Made by a program: the position numbers and the translations under genes. Source: Pseudoselenomonas ruminantium (GTDB taxonomy: Bacteria > Bacillota > Negativicutes > Selenomonadales > Selenomonadaceae). From it: a DNA stretch of 62,815 nt. How positions within the stretch are numbered: the stretch's first letter is position 1; each line of letters starts with the position of its first letter. The stretch spans positions 1 to 62,815 of the forward strand of contig NZ_FNJQ01000022.1 in assembly GCF_900104055.1 (NCBI RefSeq), read 5' to 3'. Under the pieces are notes generated by a model. That model saw nothing but the letters and a program-made list of their open reading frames with translations, was not told the DNA's origin and searched no databases. This document shows positions 7,799 through 17,099 of this stretch, piece by piece.

Positions 7799-10700
7799 TT
7801 ACATGTAATCGGCGGAAGTTTTCTTCTTCTGCTGTTTGAACATGCCGAGTTTCGCCGCAATCCATTCCATGGCGACGAAGAACACCGGAATCAGGAAGAT
7901 ACCGAGAGCCGTAGCAAAGAGCATACCGCCCACTACCGCCACGCCCATGCCGTTACGGGCTGCCGCACCGGCACCACTGGCAATCGCCAACGGCAGACAG
8001 CCGATGATGAAGGCAAACGACGTCATGAGGATTGGGCGCAGACGCAGGCCAGCCGCTTCGATAGCCGCTTTGACCGGCTCCATGCCACGGTCCACACGAA
8101 CCTTGGCGAACTCGACAATCAGGATGGCGTTCTTGGCTGCCAAACCGATGATCATGATGACACCAATCTGCATGTAAACGCTGTTCTGGAGGCCGGCATT
8201 CTGATGGCCGCACATAGCTTCCAGCATGGACAAGCCATATTCAGAAATCAGTGCGCCCATGATGCCTGTCGGCACCGTCAGCAGTACCGCAAACGGTACG
8301 CTCCAGCTTTCATAGAGAGCTGCCAGACACAGGAATACGAATACTAACGCGAGCGCCAGCACCTGGAAGGTGGAACTTGTCGCCTTGGCCTCTTCACGGC
8401 TCTGTCCGGACCATTCAATGTTGAAGCCGTTGGGCGCATTCTGCTCCACTACTTCCTTGATGGCAGCCATGGCCTGGCCGGAGGAATAACCTTCCCCGGC
8501 ATTGCCCTGAATGTTGATAGCCCGGGCACCATTGAAACGGGAAATAGAGGTTGGGCCGGAACTTACGCGGGGTTTCAGCAGCGTATCCAGCGGTACCATG
8601 GTACCGGAGGAGCTCTTGACATAAACGAACTTCATGCCATCCGCTTCACTGCGATAGTTCATATCCGACTGCAGCATGACCTTGTAGGTACGACCGAACT
8701 GATTGAAGTCGTTGACCTGCGCGCCGCCAAAATTCACCTGCATGGCCGTGAATACGTCAGACATGCTGACGCCCAGTTGCTTGATCTTTTCGCGATCAAT
8801 ATCGTACTCATAGGTCGGTGCCGTCATCTTGAAGGTTGTACGCACGCCCTTGAGTTCCGGACGCTGGTTGGCTGCAGCGATGATCTTGCCCGTGATATCA
8901 GCCAGTTCCTGGTCTGTATGGCCGGACATATCCTGCAGCTGCAAGCTCCAGCCGCCGACAGATCCCAGACCGGGCAGAGCCGGTGGGTTCATGGCAATAA
9001 CCGTCGCTTCCGGCGCAAGTTTGGCGCCAATGCCGAACATAGCACCTACGGCTGCACTAACCGACTCATCACCGCCGGGACGCTGCGACCAGTCCTTCAT
9101 GCCCAGGACCACCAAACCAGCGCTGGGCTTGGAACCGCCACCCAGGATATCAAAGCCCGTGATGGCCATGACATTTTCCACGCCTTTGACGCCCTTGGCC
9201 GCAGTGGCCACCTTGTCAATGGTCTGCTGGGTGACGTTCATGGACGTACCCTCCGGCAGCTGCACTGCCGCAAAGAGATAGCCCTGATCTTCATCTGGAA
9301 CGAATGTCGATGGCAGTACCTTGTAAAGCGCACCAGAGATGATGCAGACAATTACCATAAAGAGGATTGCCAGACGCGTGCGGCGTATGAACTTCGCTAC
9401 CACGCCCATATAGCCGCGCTTCGTACGCTCAAACCAGGCATTGAATTTCACGAAGAACTGTCCCAGAACACCTTCATCATCCTTGGCCTCATGGCGCTTC
9501 AGGATCATAGCACAGAGTGCCGGCGTCAACGTCAAAGCGACGAAGGCAGAAAGTGCCATGGATACGGCAATAGTCAAAGCGAACTGACGATAAAGGATAC
9601 CAGTCATGCCACCTAAGAAGGCTACCGGCACAAACACGGCTGCCAGTACGAAGGCGATAGCCACAACCGGGCCCTGTACTTCAGCCATGGCACGTTCCGT
9701 GGCATCAATCGGCGTCAGGCCTTCTTCCATATGCTTCTCGACGTTCTCGATAACCACGATAGCATCATCGACGACGAGGCCGATTGCGAGTACCATGGCG
9801 AAAAGCGTCAAGGTGTTAATGGAGAATCCCAGCAATACGAAGGCCGCCATGGTTCCAATCAGCGATACCGGCACAGCCAGCAACGGAATCAGCGTTGCCC
9901 GCCAGTTCTGGAGGAACAAGAAGATAACGAGTACCACCAGCAGGAGTGCTTCGGCAAAGGTTTCCAGCACTTCCTTGATGGAAGCATTGATATAGTTCGT
10001 GGAATCGAAGATCTGTGCCATTTCCAGTTTGGGCGGCAGAGTCGGTCTTGCCTTGTCCAGAACGGCACGGACACCGGCTACTGTCTGCATGGCATTGGCA
10101 TCACTGGTGAGGTTGATACCGAAACCGACAGACGGATAGCCGTTGAATTTCGAGATGATGGCACTGGATTTTTCACCGGTTTCCACCCGGGCCACATCTT
10201 TCAGGCGGACAAACTTGCCATTATCCGAACGCAGTACGATGTTACCGAACTCTTCCGGCGTCACGAGACGGCCGGCAATCTTGCCCGTGTACTGCTTTTC
10301 CTGACCGTTGGCTACTGGCATAGCACCGACCGTACCAGCAGGTGCCTGTACGTTCTGTTCCTTGATGGCCGAAGTAACATCTGCAATCGTCAAGCCTAAT
10401 TCTGCCAGCTTGTCCGGATTGAGCCAGACGCGCATGGCATAGTCAGAACCGAAGATCTGCACATCGCCGACACCAGACACACGCTTGAGTTCATCCAGCA
10501 GATAGATATCGGCGTAGTTTTTCATAAAAGCTCGGTCATAGCTGCCATCCGGTGAGTAGATGGAAAGCATGTAGGCCATGTCGTTGGAAGATTTTTTCGT
10601 GGTAACACCAACACTCTGCACGTCACTGGGCAAGCTGGCATTGGCTATGGCCACGTTGTTCTGGACTTTTACGGAGTCCATATCGCCATCCGTTCCTGTC

Positions 10701-10984
10701 TCGAAGACCACAGACAGGCTGTAACGGCCGCTGTCGTCCGAGTTGGAACTCATATAATCCATACCCTGAGTACCATTGACCTGCTGCTCGATGATCTGCG
10801 CCACAGTATCGTTGATAACCGAGGCATTAGCACCCGTGTATGAGGTGCTGACCGAAACCGTCGGCGGAGAAATCTGCGGATACTGCGCAATTGGCAGCTG
10901 GAAAGCAGCCAGCACACCAACGATAACGATGATGATCGAGATAACAATGGCAAATATCGGGCGGTGAATAAAGAACTTAGACAA
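7799..10984 (-). CDS. RND multidrug efflux permease (AcrB/MexB, HAE1 family)
   Basis: This inner-membrane trimeric pump subunit is driven by protons and extrudes drugs or other amphiphiles across the outer membrane together with the adaptor encoded upstream and a TolC-type channel (not in the window). It has 1061 residues, a normal length, with the RND layout of 12 membrane segments and two large periplasmic loops. The proton-relay Asp pair is in AIGLVVDDAIVVIENVE (TM4). The partner lysine is in GLAAKNAILIVEFAK (TM10). The TTG start at 10984 is preceded by GGAGG and gives the usual MSKFFIHRPIFA start. It lies 12 bp after the adaptor gene in one operon. Substrates cannot be read from sequence. 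Confidence 0.93.
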   Translation of the reverse strand: MSKFFIHRPIFAIVISIIIVIVGVLAAFQLPIAQYPQISPPTVSVSTSYTGANASVINDTVAQIIEQQVNGTQGMDYMSSNSDDSGRYSLSVVFETGTDGDMDSVKVQNNVAIANASLPSDVQSVGVTTKKSSNDMAYMLSIYSPDGSYDRAFMKNYADIYLLDELKRVSGVGDVQIFGSDYAMRVWLNPDKLAELGLTIADVTSAIKEQNVQAPAGTVGAMPVANGQEKQYTGKIAGRLVTPEEFGNIVLRSDNGKFVRLKDVARVETGEKSSAIISKFNGYPSVGFGINLTSDANAMQTVAGVRAVLDKARPTLPPKLEMAQIFDSTNYINASIKEVLETFAEALLLVVLVIFLFLQNWRATLIPLLAVPVSLIGTMAAFVLLGFSINTLTLFAMVLAIGLVVDDAIVVIENVEKHMEEGLTPIDATERAMAEVQGPVVAIAFVLAAVFVPVAFLGGMTGILYRQFALTIAVSMALSAFVALTLTPALCAMILKRHEAKDDEGVLGQFFVKFNAWFERTKRGYMGVVAKFIRRTRLAILFMVIVCIISGALYKVLPSTFVPDEDQGYLFAAVQLPEGTSMNVTQQTIDKVATAAKGVKGVENVMAITGFDILGGGSKPSAGLVVLGMKDWSQRPGGDESVSAAVGAMFGIGAKLAPEATVIAMNPPALPGLGSVGGWSLQLQDMSGHTDQELADITGKIIAAANQRPELKGVRTTFKMTAPTYEYDIDREKIKQLGVSMSDVFTAMQVNFGGAQVNDFNQFGRTYKVMLQSDMNYRSEADGMKFVYVKSSSGTMVPLDTLLKPRVSSGPTSISRFNGARAINIQGNAGEGYSSGQAMAAIKEVVEQNAPNGFNIEWSGQSREEAKATSSTFQVLALALVFVFLCLAALYESWSVPFAVLLTVPTGIMGALISEYGLSMLEAMCGHQNAGLQNSVYMQIGVIMIIGLAAKNAILIVEFAKVRVDRGMEPVKAAIEAAGLRLRPILMTSFAFIIGCLPLAIASGAGAAARNGMGVAVVGGMLFATALGIFLIPVFFVAMEWIAAKLGMFKQQKKKTSADYM

Positions 10985-10996
10985 ATCGCCGCCTCC

Positions 10997-12217
10997 TTAT
11001 TGTTCCGATTTATCCGAAGAACCAGCAATCGCGTTGGAATTGAACTTGGTCATATCCGAAATCAGGGAGAAGCCCATATCCTCAGCTGTTACCATCGTAA
11101 CATTGAGGGGAACACCTTCCTGCAGGTTAGACAGGCCTTCCACAACCACCATATCTGCAGCCGTCAAACCATCTTTGATGACATAGTAGCTGCCGACCTT
11201 TTCACCGAGCTGCACCGTACGGGCTTCGGATTTGCCATCGCCATTGACGACCATGACAAAGGACTTGCCCAGGAGCTGCTGCACAGCACGCTGCGGCACG
11301 AGGATGGCATTAGGAATGGTCTGGCCAGAGAGCTTGACTCGGGCAAACATGCCAGGAATCAGCATGCCATTCGGATTGTCAAAAATGGCCTTCATGGTCA
11401 GCGTACCCGTATTTTCCGACAGGGAACGGTCCGATTCCACGATTTCCCCTTCCAAAGGATATTGGGTGCCATCGGACAGGGTAATGGTCACCACCGGCTT
11501 TGTCTGGCTGCCTCCCTGTACTGCGGCATTCATATAGCTCAGATAATCCGTCTCTGACACATTGAACTTGGCATAGACCGGGCTTGCCGAACCGATGGTC
11601 ACCAGATTGGTGGAACCGGCACTGGCAAAAGTACCTACGGCCACATCATCCACGGCCAGCTTGCCGCTCATCGGTGCATAAATCGTGGTATCAGCCAAAT
11701 CCTGTTGCGCTTTGATCAGCATCGCATGATTAGCATCAGCAGCAGCCTGATAGGCGTTTACATTAGCCAGCTGATTGTCATAGGTCTGACGGGAAATCGC
11801 ATTGGACTGCACGAGCTGCTGATAGCGCCCCAAATCATTCTGTGCATTGCTTAGCGTGGCCTGTGCCTGCGCCAGGTTAGCCTGCGCCTGCCATACAGCA
11901 GAAGTATACTGGCGGTCATCAATGCGGTAAAGCGGCTGGCCGGCTTCCACCCATTGACCGCCCTGCACATATTTTTCCACCACATTGCCGGACACCTTGG
12001 ACTGTACTTTGACTTCGTCCTTCCCCACGATCTGGCCGGCAAATTCACTGGTCAGCGGCGTATCCTGCTGCATGACCTGCATAACTTTGACCTGCGCGCC
12101 CTGCATCTGAGCCTGCTGCTGCTTATTACCACAGCCAGCCACTACGAAGCTTGCAGAGATTGCCAGGGATACGCCCAACAGCAAAGCTTTTGTCTTCTTG
12201 TTTTTCGGCAAAAACAA
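10997..12217 (-). CDS. RND efflux periplasmic adaptor lipoprotein (AcrA/MexA-type)
   Basis: The membrane-fusion subunit joins the inner-membrane pump to the outer-membrane channel. It has 406 residues, a signal segment at 9-27 and a lipobox VAGC placing the lipidated cysteine at 29. A split biotinyl-lipoyl domain flanks a coiled-coil hairpin rich in Gln and Ala (about 100-165), followed by beta-barrel and membrane-proximal domains. The start is TTG at 12217, eight bases after AGGAGG. It is the first gene of the pump operon, divergent from a MarR regulator whose operator-like palindrome lies in the shared intergenic region. Confidence 0.92.
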   Translation of the reverse strand: MFLPKNKKTKALLLGVSLAISASFVVAGCGNKQQQAQMQGAQVKVMQVMQQDTPLTSEFAGQIVGKDEVKVQSKVSGNVVEKYVQGGQWVEAGQPLYRIDDRQYTSAVWQAQANLAQAQATLSNAQNDLGRYQQLVQSNAISRQTYDNQLANVNAYQAAADANHAMLIKAQQDLADTTIYAPMSGKLAVDDVAVGTFASAGSTNLVTIGSASPVYAKFNVSETDYLSYMNAAVQGGSQTKPVVTITLSDGTQYPLEGEIVESDRSLSENTGTLTMKAIFDNPNGMLIPGMFARVKLSGQTIPNAILVPQRAVQQLLGKSFVMVVNGDGKSEARTVQLGEKVGSYYVIKDGLTAADMVVVEGLSNLQEGVPLNVTMVTAEDMGFSLISDMTKFNSNAIAGSSDKSEQ

Positions 12218-12312
12218 TTTATGAACCTCCTTTTTCTACATAAACAGAAAGTAAGAGAGCATACTGCTCCCCTCCCATGTCTATGATAACATTTCATTCC
12301 TAATCCCAACGG

Positions 12313-12336
12313 AATAGTAAATAAATGTTTACTATT
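12313..12336. promoter_or_regulatory. Palindromic operator between the pump operon and marR
   Basis: A perfect inverted repeat with 9-bp arms AATAGTAAA/TTTACTATT and a 6-bp spacer. The right arm overlaps the -35 hexamer of marR. This is the expected site for the MarR protein to repress both directions. Confidence 0.75.
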
Positions 12337-12356
12337 TATGATATATATAGTATATT
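12328..12356 (+). promoter_or_regulatory. Promoter of marR
   Basis: TTTACT (12328-12333), 17 bp, TATATT (12351-12356), about 39 bp before the ATG. The -35 box is the right arm of the palindrome, so a bound repressor would exclude RNA polymerase. Confidence 0.65.
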
Positions 12357-12394
12357 ATAGTTAAGCAAAAGTCAAGAAATAAAGGAGTTTTATC

Positions 12395-12829
12395 ATGGAA
12401 GCCCAAGACAAACCACGTTTATCTCAGCAATTTGTGGAGATCATGGTGCTCTTGCATAATAATTTCGGCCGGCAGACGCAGGTGCCGCTGCCGCTCAATC
12501 AATTCGGGGTGCTCTGCACATTGATGGATACCGCTGGCATGACCATCACGGATATCAGCCGCCAGCTCAACATCTCCAAGCAGCAGATGACCAATATCAT
12601 CGATAAGTTGGTTTGCGCTGATTATGTGAGCAAGGAGCCGGATGCCAAAGACCGCCGCCGCATCGTGATTACCATCAATCCCAAAGGACAGAAACTGCTG
12701 GAAGACCATATGGAGCTGTTCCGGCAAAGGTTCGACCATCACGCCCAGAACCTGACGGAAAATGAGCGGCAGGAACTGGCACAGATCCTGCGCCGTTACT
12801 ATGATCTGATCAATAAGATGTTTACTTAA
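12395..12829 (+). CDS. MarR-family transcriptional regulator of the efflux operon
   Basis: A 144-residue winged-helix repressor of normal MarR length. The DNA-binding part includes MTITDISRQLNISKQQMTNI (recognition helix near 55-70) and the wing KDRRRIVITINPKG. The ends form the dimer helices. It is divergent from the pump genes, and the palindrome in the 177-bp gap fits local, self-regulated control relieved by a ligand. GGAG lies ahead of the ATG. The inducer is unknown. Control of the pump is inferred from position and operator, not demonstrated. Confidence 0.88.
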   Translation: MEAQDKPRLSQQFVEIMVLLHNNFGRQTQVPLPLNQFGVLCTLMDTAGMTITDISRQLNISKQQMTNIIDKLVCADYVSKEPDAKDRRRIVITINPKGQKLLEDHMELFRQRFDHHAQNLTENERQELAQILRRYYDLINKMFT

Positions 12830-12851
12830 AAACGTACTATATATACACTAA

Positions 12852-12933
12852 GCCCGTGGGGCTGGTGATGTTTTTCCATAGCTTTTGACAAGCTTGTCTA
12901 TGGCGAAGGAAAAATATTACCAGCCCCACGGGC
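12852..12933. repeat. Long palindromic element, copy B
   Basis: An 82-nt hairpin with 26-nt arms beginning GCCCGTGGGGCTGG and ending GTTTTTCC/GGAAAAAT. The only two differences between the arms are G-U pairs in plus-strand RNA. The loop holds the 12-bp palindrome GACAAGCTTGTC. It lies between the convergent ends of marR and the MBL-fold gene and may end both transcripts. Confidence 0.8.
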
Positions 12934-12953
12934 GTCTTATTATCACGAATTAT

Positions 12954-13760
12954 TTATAGCTCGATTACGTCAAGGTCATCCGGCACAAAGATATTGCCAT
13001 GGTAATATTCTTTCGCCTCGGCGGTGTAATCCGCTTTGCGCGTGGCAATATGCTTGTCTTCTGTATGATAGAGCACGAGATTCTTCACGGCTAGTTCTTC
13101 TGCCAGTTCGCTGGCTTCTTTCACCGTACTGTGATTTTTCTCGTAAGGTTTGAAAATATCCCTGTCCTTGTACTGACAAAAGGCCTCGGCCAGCAGCCAA
13201 TCAGCATTCTCGGCATAGGAACGGGCATGTTCATTGTAAGGCTCATCACCTAAGCAGGTAAATTTCAAGCCATCTGCAAACTGCAGTGCATAACCAAATT
13301 GCTTGGCCTTCGTGGACATGATATCGAAAGCCGTAAGCTTGAACTGGGGCAGGTCAATACTCTCACCATCCTTGACTTCCTGCAGGATGATATTTGTGCC
13401 CACCCGGGCAAAATCCTTTTTCTTCAAAGTCATTTCCGACATTTTTTCGAGCATATCCTTGACCACATCGTGGCAGTAGATATGAAAAGTCCCCTCATAC
13501 TTGCCCTTATTCATCAAGTCAGCTACCTTGCGGATAATCCAGACTACCCCCAGAACGTGATCCGTATGACCATGGGTTACGAACATATGGTGGCACTTGT
13601 TGTAGTCGAAGTTCGTTACTTCGAGCTGGCGCAGGATGCCGTTGCCGCCGCCGGCGTCGGTAAGGAACAGGCTGCCGTCCTCCAACTCCAGAAAGAAACA
13701 GGTGTTAAAGCATTTCGTGGCCATGGCAAAGCCAGTGCCTAAGATAACCAGTTTGCGCAT
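12954..13760 (-). CDS. MBL-fold metallo-hydrolase (RNase Z-like)
   Basis: A 268-residue metallo-beta-lactamase-fold enzyme. The zinc motif THGHTDH is at residues 62-68, an upstream Asp lies in LTDAGGG, and later histidines are in LYHTED. The start MRKLVILGTG and overall layout resemble tRNase Z/ElaC-type proteins, but the exosite arm of true RNase Z is not evident. The substrate (RNA 3' ends, cyclic nucleotides or other) is open. GGAG precedes the ATG. It lies 12 bp beyond the rnc stop and could be the last gene of the fatty-acid operon. Confidence 0.75.
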   Translation of the reverse strand: MRKLVILGTGFAMATKCFNTCFFLELEDGSLFLTDAGGGNGILRQLEVTNFDYNKCHHMFVTHGHTDHVLGVVWIIRKVADLMNKGKYEGTFHIYCHDVVKDMLEKMSEMTLKKKDFARVGTNIILQEVKDGESIDLPQFKLTAFDIMSTKAKQFGYALQFADGLKFTCLGDEPYNEHARSYAENADWLLAEAFCQYKDRDIFKPYEKNHSTVKEASELAEELAVKNLVLYHTEDKHIATRKADYTAEAKEYYHGNIFVPDDLDVIEL

Positions 13761-13772
13761 AACAATCTCTCC

Positions 13773-14495
13773 TTATTTCTTGTTTGTCAACTTTTCTAAA
13801 GCCTGACGGGCAGCTTTTTGTTCGGCCTCTTTTTTGCTTCTGCCGGTGCCTGTGCCCATGACTTTACCGGTAACAAGTACGTTGAACGTAAAGGTCTTGT
13901 CATGGTCAGGGCCGGATGTGCCGACAAGCTCATAGCTCACGGTCTGCTGGGCTTCCTGATAGACGACTTCCTGCAGGATGGTCTTATAGTCCTTGAGGAT
14001 TGCCCCCTGCTCTACCTGCTTGAACAGCGGCATCAGCTGGCGGGTAACATAGTCCTTGGCTGTATCCCACCCCTGATCGAGATAGATGGCGCCAATCACG
14101 GCTTCAAACACGTCTTCGAGATTCGTCTGCCGGTCACGGCCGCCGCTCATCTCCTCGCCATGGCCGAGCAGCAGATAATCGCCCAAATGAAGCGTCCGGG
14201 CAAGTTCCGCAAGGCTGGTCGAGCAAACGATGCTGGCTCTGGTCTTGGTCAGCTGTCCTTCAGGCATTTGCGGAAAGTGCATATAAAGATAGGTGCTGGA
14301 GGCAAGCTCCAGCACCGCATCTCCTAAAAATTCGAGACGTTCATTATGGACGATGTTTTTTTCTTTGGCTTCATTGGCATAGGAGGAATGGATCAGAGCC
14401 TTGTGAAGCAGGGTTAAATCCCTGAATTCCACGCCCAGCCGTGCGGTAAGCTCCTGCAATTCTCCTTTGCGCTTAGCCGTTAATACTTCTCCCAT
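13773..14495 (-). CDS. rnc: Ribonuclease III
   Basis: This double-strand-specific endoribonuclease processes rRNA precursors and structured mRNAs. It has 240 residues. The catalytic domain carries the signature NERLEFLGDAVLEL (51-64) and the second acidic cluster NLEDVFEAVIGA. A C-terminal dsRNA-binding domain (about 165-235) ends in GTGTGRSKKEAEQKAARQAL. It lies 14 bp after fabF, the usual Firmicute fab-rnc linkage. The start has AGAGG upstream at a slightly long distance. Confidence 0.95.
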   Translation of the reverse strand: MGEVLTAKRKGELQELTARLGVEFRDLTLLHKALIHSSYANEAKEKNIVHNERLEFLGDAVLELASSTYLYMHFPQMPEGQLTKTRASIVCSTSLAELARTLHLGDYLLLGHGEEMSGGRDRQTNLEDVFEAVIGAIYLDQGWDTAKDYVTRQLMPLFKQVEQGAILKDYKTILQEVVYQEAQQTVSYELVGTSGPDHDKTFTFNVLVTGKVMGTGTGRSKKEAEQKAARQALEKLTNKK

Positions 14496-14509
14496 CGCCC
14501 ATTATCCTC

Positions 14510-15754
14510 TTATTCTGCGAACTTCTTCAGCAGCAGGCAGGCATTGTGGCCGCCGAAACCGAAGGAGTTGGACATAGCGGCACGAACCGTCTTGGCTTTG
14601 GCCTTGTTGGGCACATAGTCGAGGTCGAGGCCTTCGTCCGGAGTTTCATAGTTGATGGTCGGGGGCAGCATATCGTTTTCGATAGCCATAGCCGTAGCGA
14701 TAGCTTCCACACCGCCGGCTGCACCGAGCATATGACCGGTCATGGACTTGATGGAGGACACGGAAACGTCCTTCGCAGCTTCGCCCCATACCGTCTTGAT
14801 GGCTTCGGTCTCACCCTGGTCGTTGAGATGCGTGGAAGTACCATGTGCATTTACATAGTCGACTTCCTCAGCCTTCATGCCGGCATCGTCGAGAGCCAGC
14901 TGCATGCATTTCGCCTGGAATTCGCCATGCGGAGCCGGGCTGGTCATATGGTAAGCATCGGAGTTTGCACCATAGCCGACAACTTCTGCGTAGATATGTG
15001 CGCCACGAGCCTTGGCATGTTCGAGGCTTTCGAGGATCACGAGTCCTGCGCCCTCGCCCATGACGAAACCGCTGCGGTTCTTGTCGAACGGACGGGATGC
15101 ATGAGCAGGATCATCATTGTGGTCCATGCACAGAGCCTTCATGGCAGCGAAGCCTGCCACAGCAGCTTCGGAAACAGCAGCTTCCGTACCGCCGGCTACC
15201 ATCACATCAGCATCGCCACGCTGGATTACGCGGAAAGCATCACCGATGCAGTTGGAACCCGTAGCACAAGCCGTCACCGTGCAGCTGGAAGGACCATGGA
15301 GCTTGTAGGTGATAGCAACCTGACCAGCAGCCATGTTCGCAATCATCATCGGCACGAAGAACGGGCTGATGCGGGAAGGTCCCTTGGCAAAGAATTTCTC
15401 GTACTGGCTGTGCATGGTCTCGATACCGCCGATACCCGTACCAATGAACGTGCCAATGCGGTCGAGATTCTCTTTCTCGAGGTCAAGACCGGCATCTTTG
15501 ATAGCGAGGTCTGCTGCAGCTACAGCAAACTGCGTGTAACGGTCCATACGCTTGGATTCTTTCTTGTCGATATACTGGGTAGCATCGAAGTCTTTTACTT
15601 CACCAGCAATCTGTGCCGTGAACTCGGAAGCATCAAAACGGCTGATCTTGTCAATACCGTTGCGGCCTTCCATCAGGCCATTCCAAAATTCATCCTTGCC
15701 AATACCAATCGGGGTAATGGCACCTACACCAGTGATAACTACGCGATTACTCAA
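14510..15754 (-). CDS. fabF: 3-oxoacyl-[ACP] synthase II
   Basis: It extends acyl-ACP by two carbons with malonyl-ACP in type II fatty acid synthesis. The 414-residue thiolase-fold enzyme has the nucleophile in VTACATGSN and the two catalytic histidines in NAHGTSTHLND and MTGHMLGAAGG. The start is TTG (15754) after AGGAG and gives the canonical MSNRVVITGVGAITP. It lies near the end of the operon, after the FabK-like gene and before rnc. No fabH is seen in the window, so chain initiation must be encoded elsewhere or done differently. Confidence 0.95.
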   Translation of the reverse strand: MSNRVVITGVGAITPIGIGKDEFWNGLMEGRNGIDKISRFDASEFTAQIAGEVKDFDATQYIDKKESKRMDRYTQFAVAAADLAIKDAGLDLEKENLDRIGTFIGTGIGGIETMHSQYEKFFAKGPSRISPFFVPMMIANMAAGQVAITYKLHGPSSCTVTACATGSNCIGDAFRVIQRGDADVMVAGGTEAAVSEAAVAGFAAMKALCMDHNDDPAHASRPFDKNRSGFVMGEGAGLVILESLEHAKARGAHIYAEVVGYGANSDAYHMTSPAPHGEFQAKCMQLALDDAGMKAEEVDYVNAHGTSTHLNDQGETEAIKTVWGEAAKDVSVSSIKSMTGHMLGAAGGVEAIATAMAIENDMLPPTINYETPDEGLDLDYVPNKAKAKTVRAAMSNSFGFGGHNACLLLKKFAE

Positions 15755-15796
15755 AATGAATAACTCCTCTCATCTATTCATAGCAAGGTGCTACGC

Positions 15797-16741
15797 TTAG
15801 TTGGCAGCTTCGGCCTCTGCTTTCAGCTGCTCGAAAATCTCATGCACGGTCATGATCTTGTCAATGCGTGGCATATATTCACCCGTAAAGACCAGACCTG
15901 TTTCCACATCGCCCTGCTGTGCTCTTGTCAAAGCGCGGATGATGCAGAAATTGTGCTTGCACGCCTTCAGGCAGGCATCACACTGCGTCGGAGGCACAGG
16001 CCCTTCCATAACCTGAGCCGAGAACGGCGTGCGCACAGCACGGCCCGGCAGGCCAACAGGACTATGGATAACCACGATATCCTCCGGTTTGGATTTCAGA
16101 TAATATTCTTTGAGGGCAGGTGCTGCATTGCTCTCCTCGCAGGCAGCGAACCTGGAACCCATCTGGACACCTGCGGCGCCCATCTTTATCAAATCAACGA
16201 TGTCCTGGCCATGAAGGACGCCACCGGCTGCGATGACCGGGATATTGACTGCGGAGCTGACATCCGAAATCAAATCGCGCACGGATGTATCCGTACCCAG
16301 ATGACCGCCAGCTTCCTTGCCTTCAAGGACGATTGCCGTAGCGCCAAGACGCTCTGAAATTTTAGCTAATTTAACAGAAGAAACTATAGGAACGATAGGT
16401 GTCCCGGATTCCTTCCCCAGTGCAAACATATCACGGGAAAAACCAGCTCCGGCTACCACGAGGTCAATGCCCTCATCGATAGCGACTTTGACGACTTCCG
16501 CAAAGTCATTGGCTGCCACCATGATATTGATGCCGATGATACCAGACGTAAGCGAACGTGCGAGCCGGATTTCATAACGCAGTTCGTCATGGCTCATGCC
16601 GGATGCCGCAATGAGGCCGATACCGCCTTCATTGGCAACTGCTGCCGCCAGACGGGCTGTGGACAAGCGAATCGCCATACCGCCCTGTTGGATAGGTACA
16701 CGGGCGACTTTATTGCCTATTTTCAGCTCTGGAAGTTTCAA
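15797..16741 (-). CDS. FabK/nitronate monooxygenase-like flavoprotein with C-terminal cysteine motif
   Basis: A TIM-barrel FMN enzyme of the FabK/2-nitropropane dioxygenase family, 314 residues. The N-terminal PIQQGGMA, the GEG/GGH-type stretch EGKEAGGHLG and the phosphate-binding IAAGGVLHG and GAAGVQMGSRF motifs are visible. It differs from the true fabK in the same operon by a C-terminal CDACLKACKHNFCI cluster that could bind a metal or Fe-S centre. I set the start at TTG 16741, seven bases after GGAGG; the upstream ATG at 16759 overlaps that site. It lies between acpP and fabF. A role in lipid synthesis or in detoxifying nitronates is possible; substrate unknown. Confidence 0.8.
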   Translation of the reverse strand: MKLPELKIGNKVARVPIQQGGMAIRLSTARLAAAVANEGGIGLIAASGMSHDELRYEIRLARSLTSGIIGINIMVAANDFAEVVKVAIDEGIDLVVAGAGFSRDMFALGKESGTPIVPIVSSVKLAKISERLGATAIVLEGKEAGGHLGTDTSVRDLISDVSSAVNIPVIAAGGVLHGQDIVDLIKMGAAGVQMGSRFAACEESNAAPALKEYYLKSKPEDIVVIHSPVGLPGRAVRTPFSAQVMEGPVPPTQCDACLKACKHNFCIIRALTRAQQGDVETGLVFTGEYMPRIDKIMTVHEIFEQLKAEAEAAN

Positions 16742-16830
16742 TGTTACTCCTCCAATCATTCTTACCCTACCTTGAAAAATCCCGCGAAAACAAGTTTCAC
16801 GGGATTTTCAAACAGGTAAGACGCTCAAAC

Positions 16831-17058
16831 TTATTTGTTCTGGTCTATGTAGGTAACTACGTCCTGAACGCTCTTGATCTTCTCAGCAGCTTCGTCCGGA
16901 ATTTCAATGTTGAATTCTTCTTCGAAAGCCATGATCAGCTCAACAATATCCAGGGAATCAGCACCCAGATCATCGATGAATGTGGACTCGAGGGCAACCT
17001 CGTCAGCCTCAACACCTAACTGCTCAACAACGATATCTCTTACTTTATCAAAAGTCAT
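16831..17058 (-). CDS. acpP: Acyl carrier protein
   Basis: It carries growing fatty acyl chains on a phosphopantetheine arm. The protein has 75 residues, is very acidic, and has the attachment serine at position 35 in [19 protein letters not shown] precedes the ATG. It lies between fabG and the FabK-like gene in the fab operon, the classical position next to fabG and fabF. Confidence 0.97.
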   Translation of the reverse strand: MTFDKVRDIVVEQLGVEADEVALESTFIDDLGADSLDIVELIMAFEEEFNIEIPDEAAEKIKSVQDVVTYIDQNK

Positions 17059-17099
17059 GAAGTTTCACCTCCTTAAATTGATGTCCATCTATAGTTATA

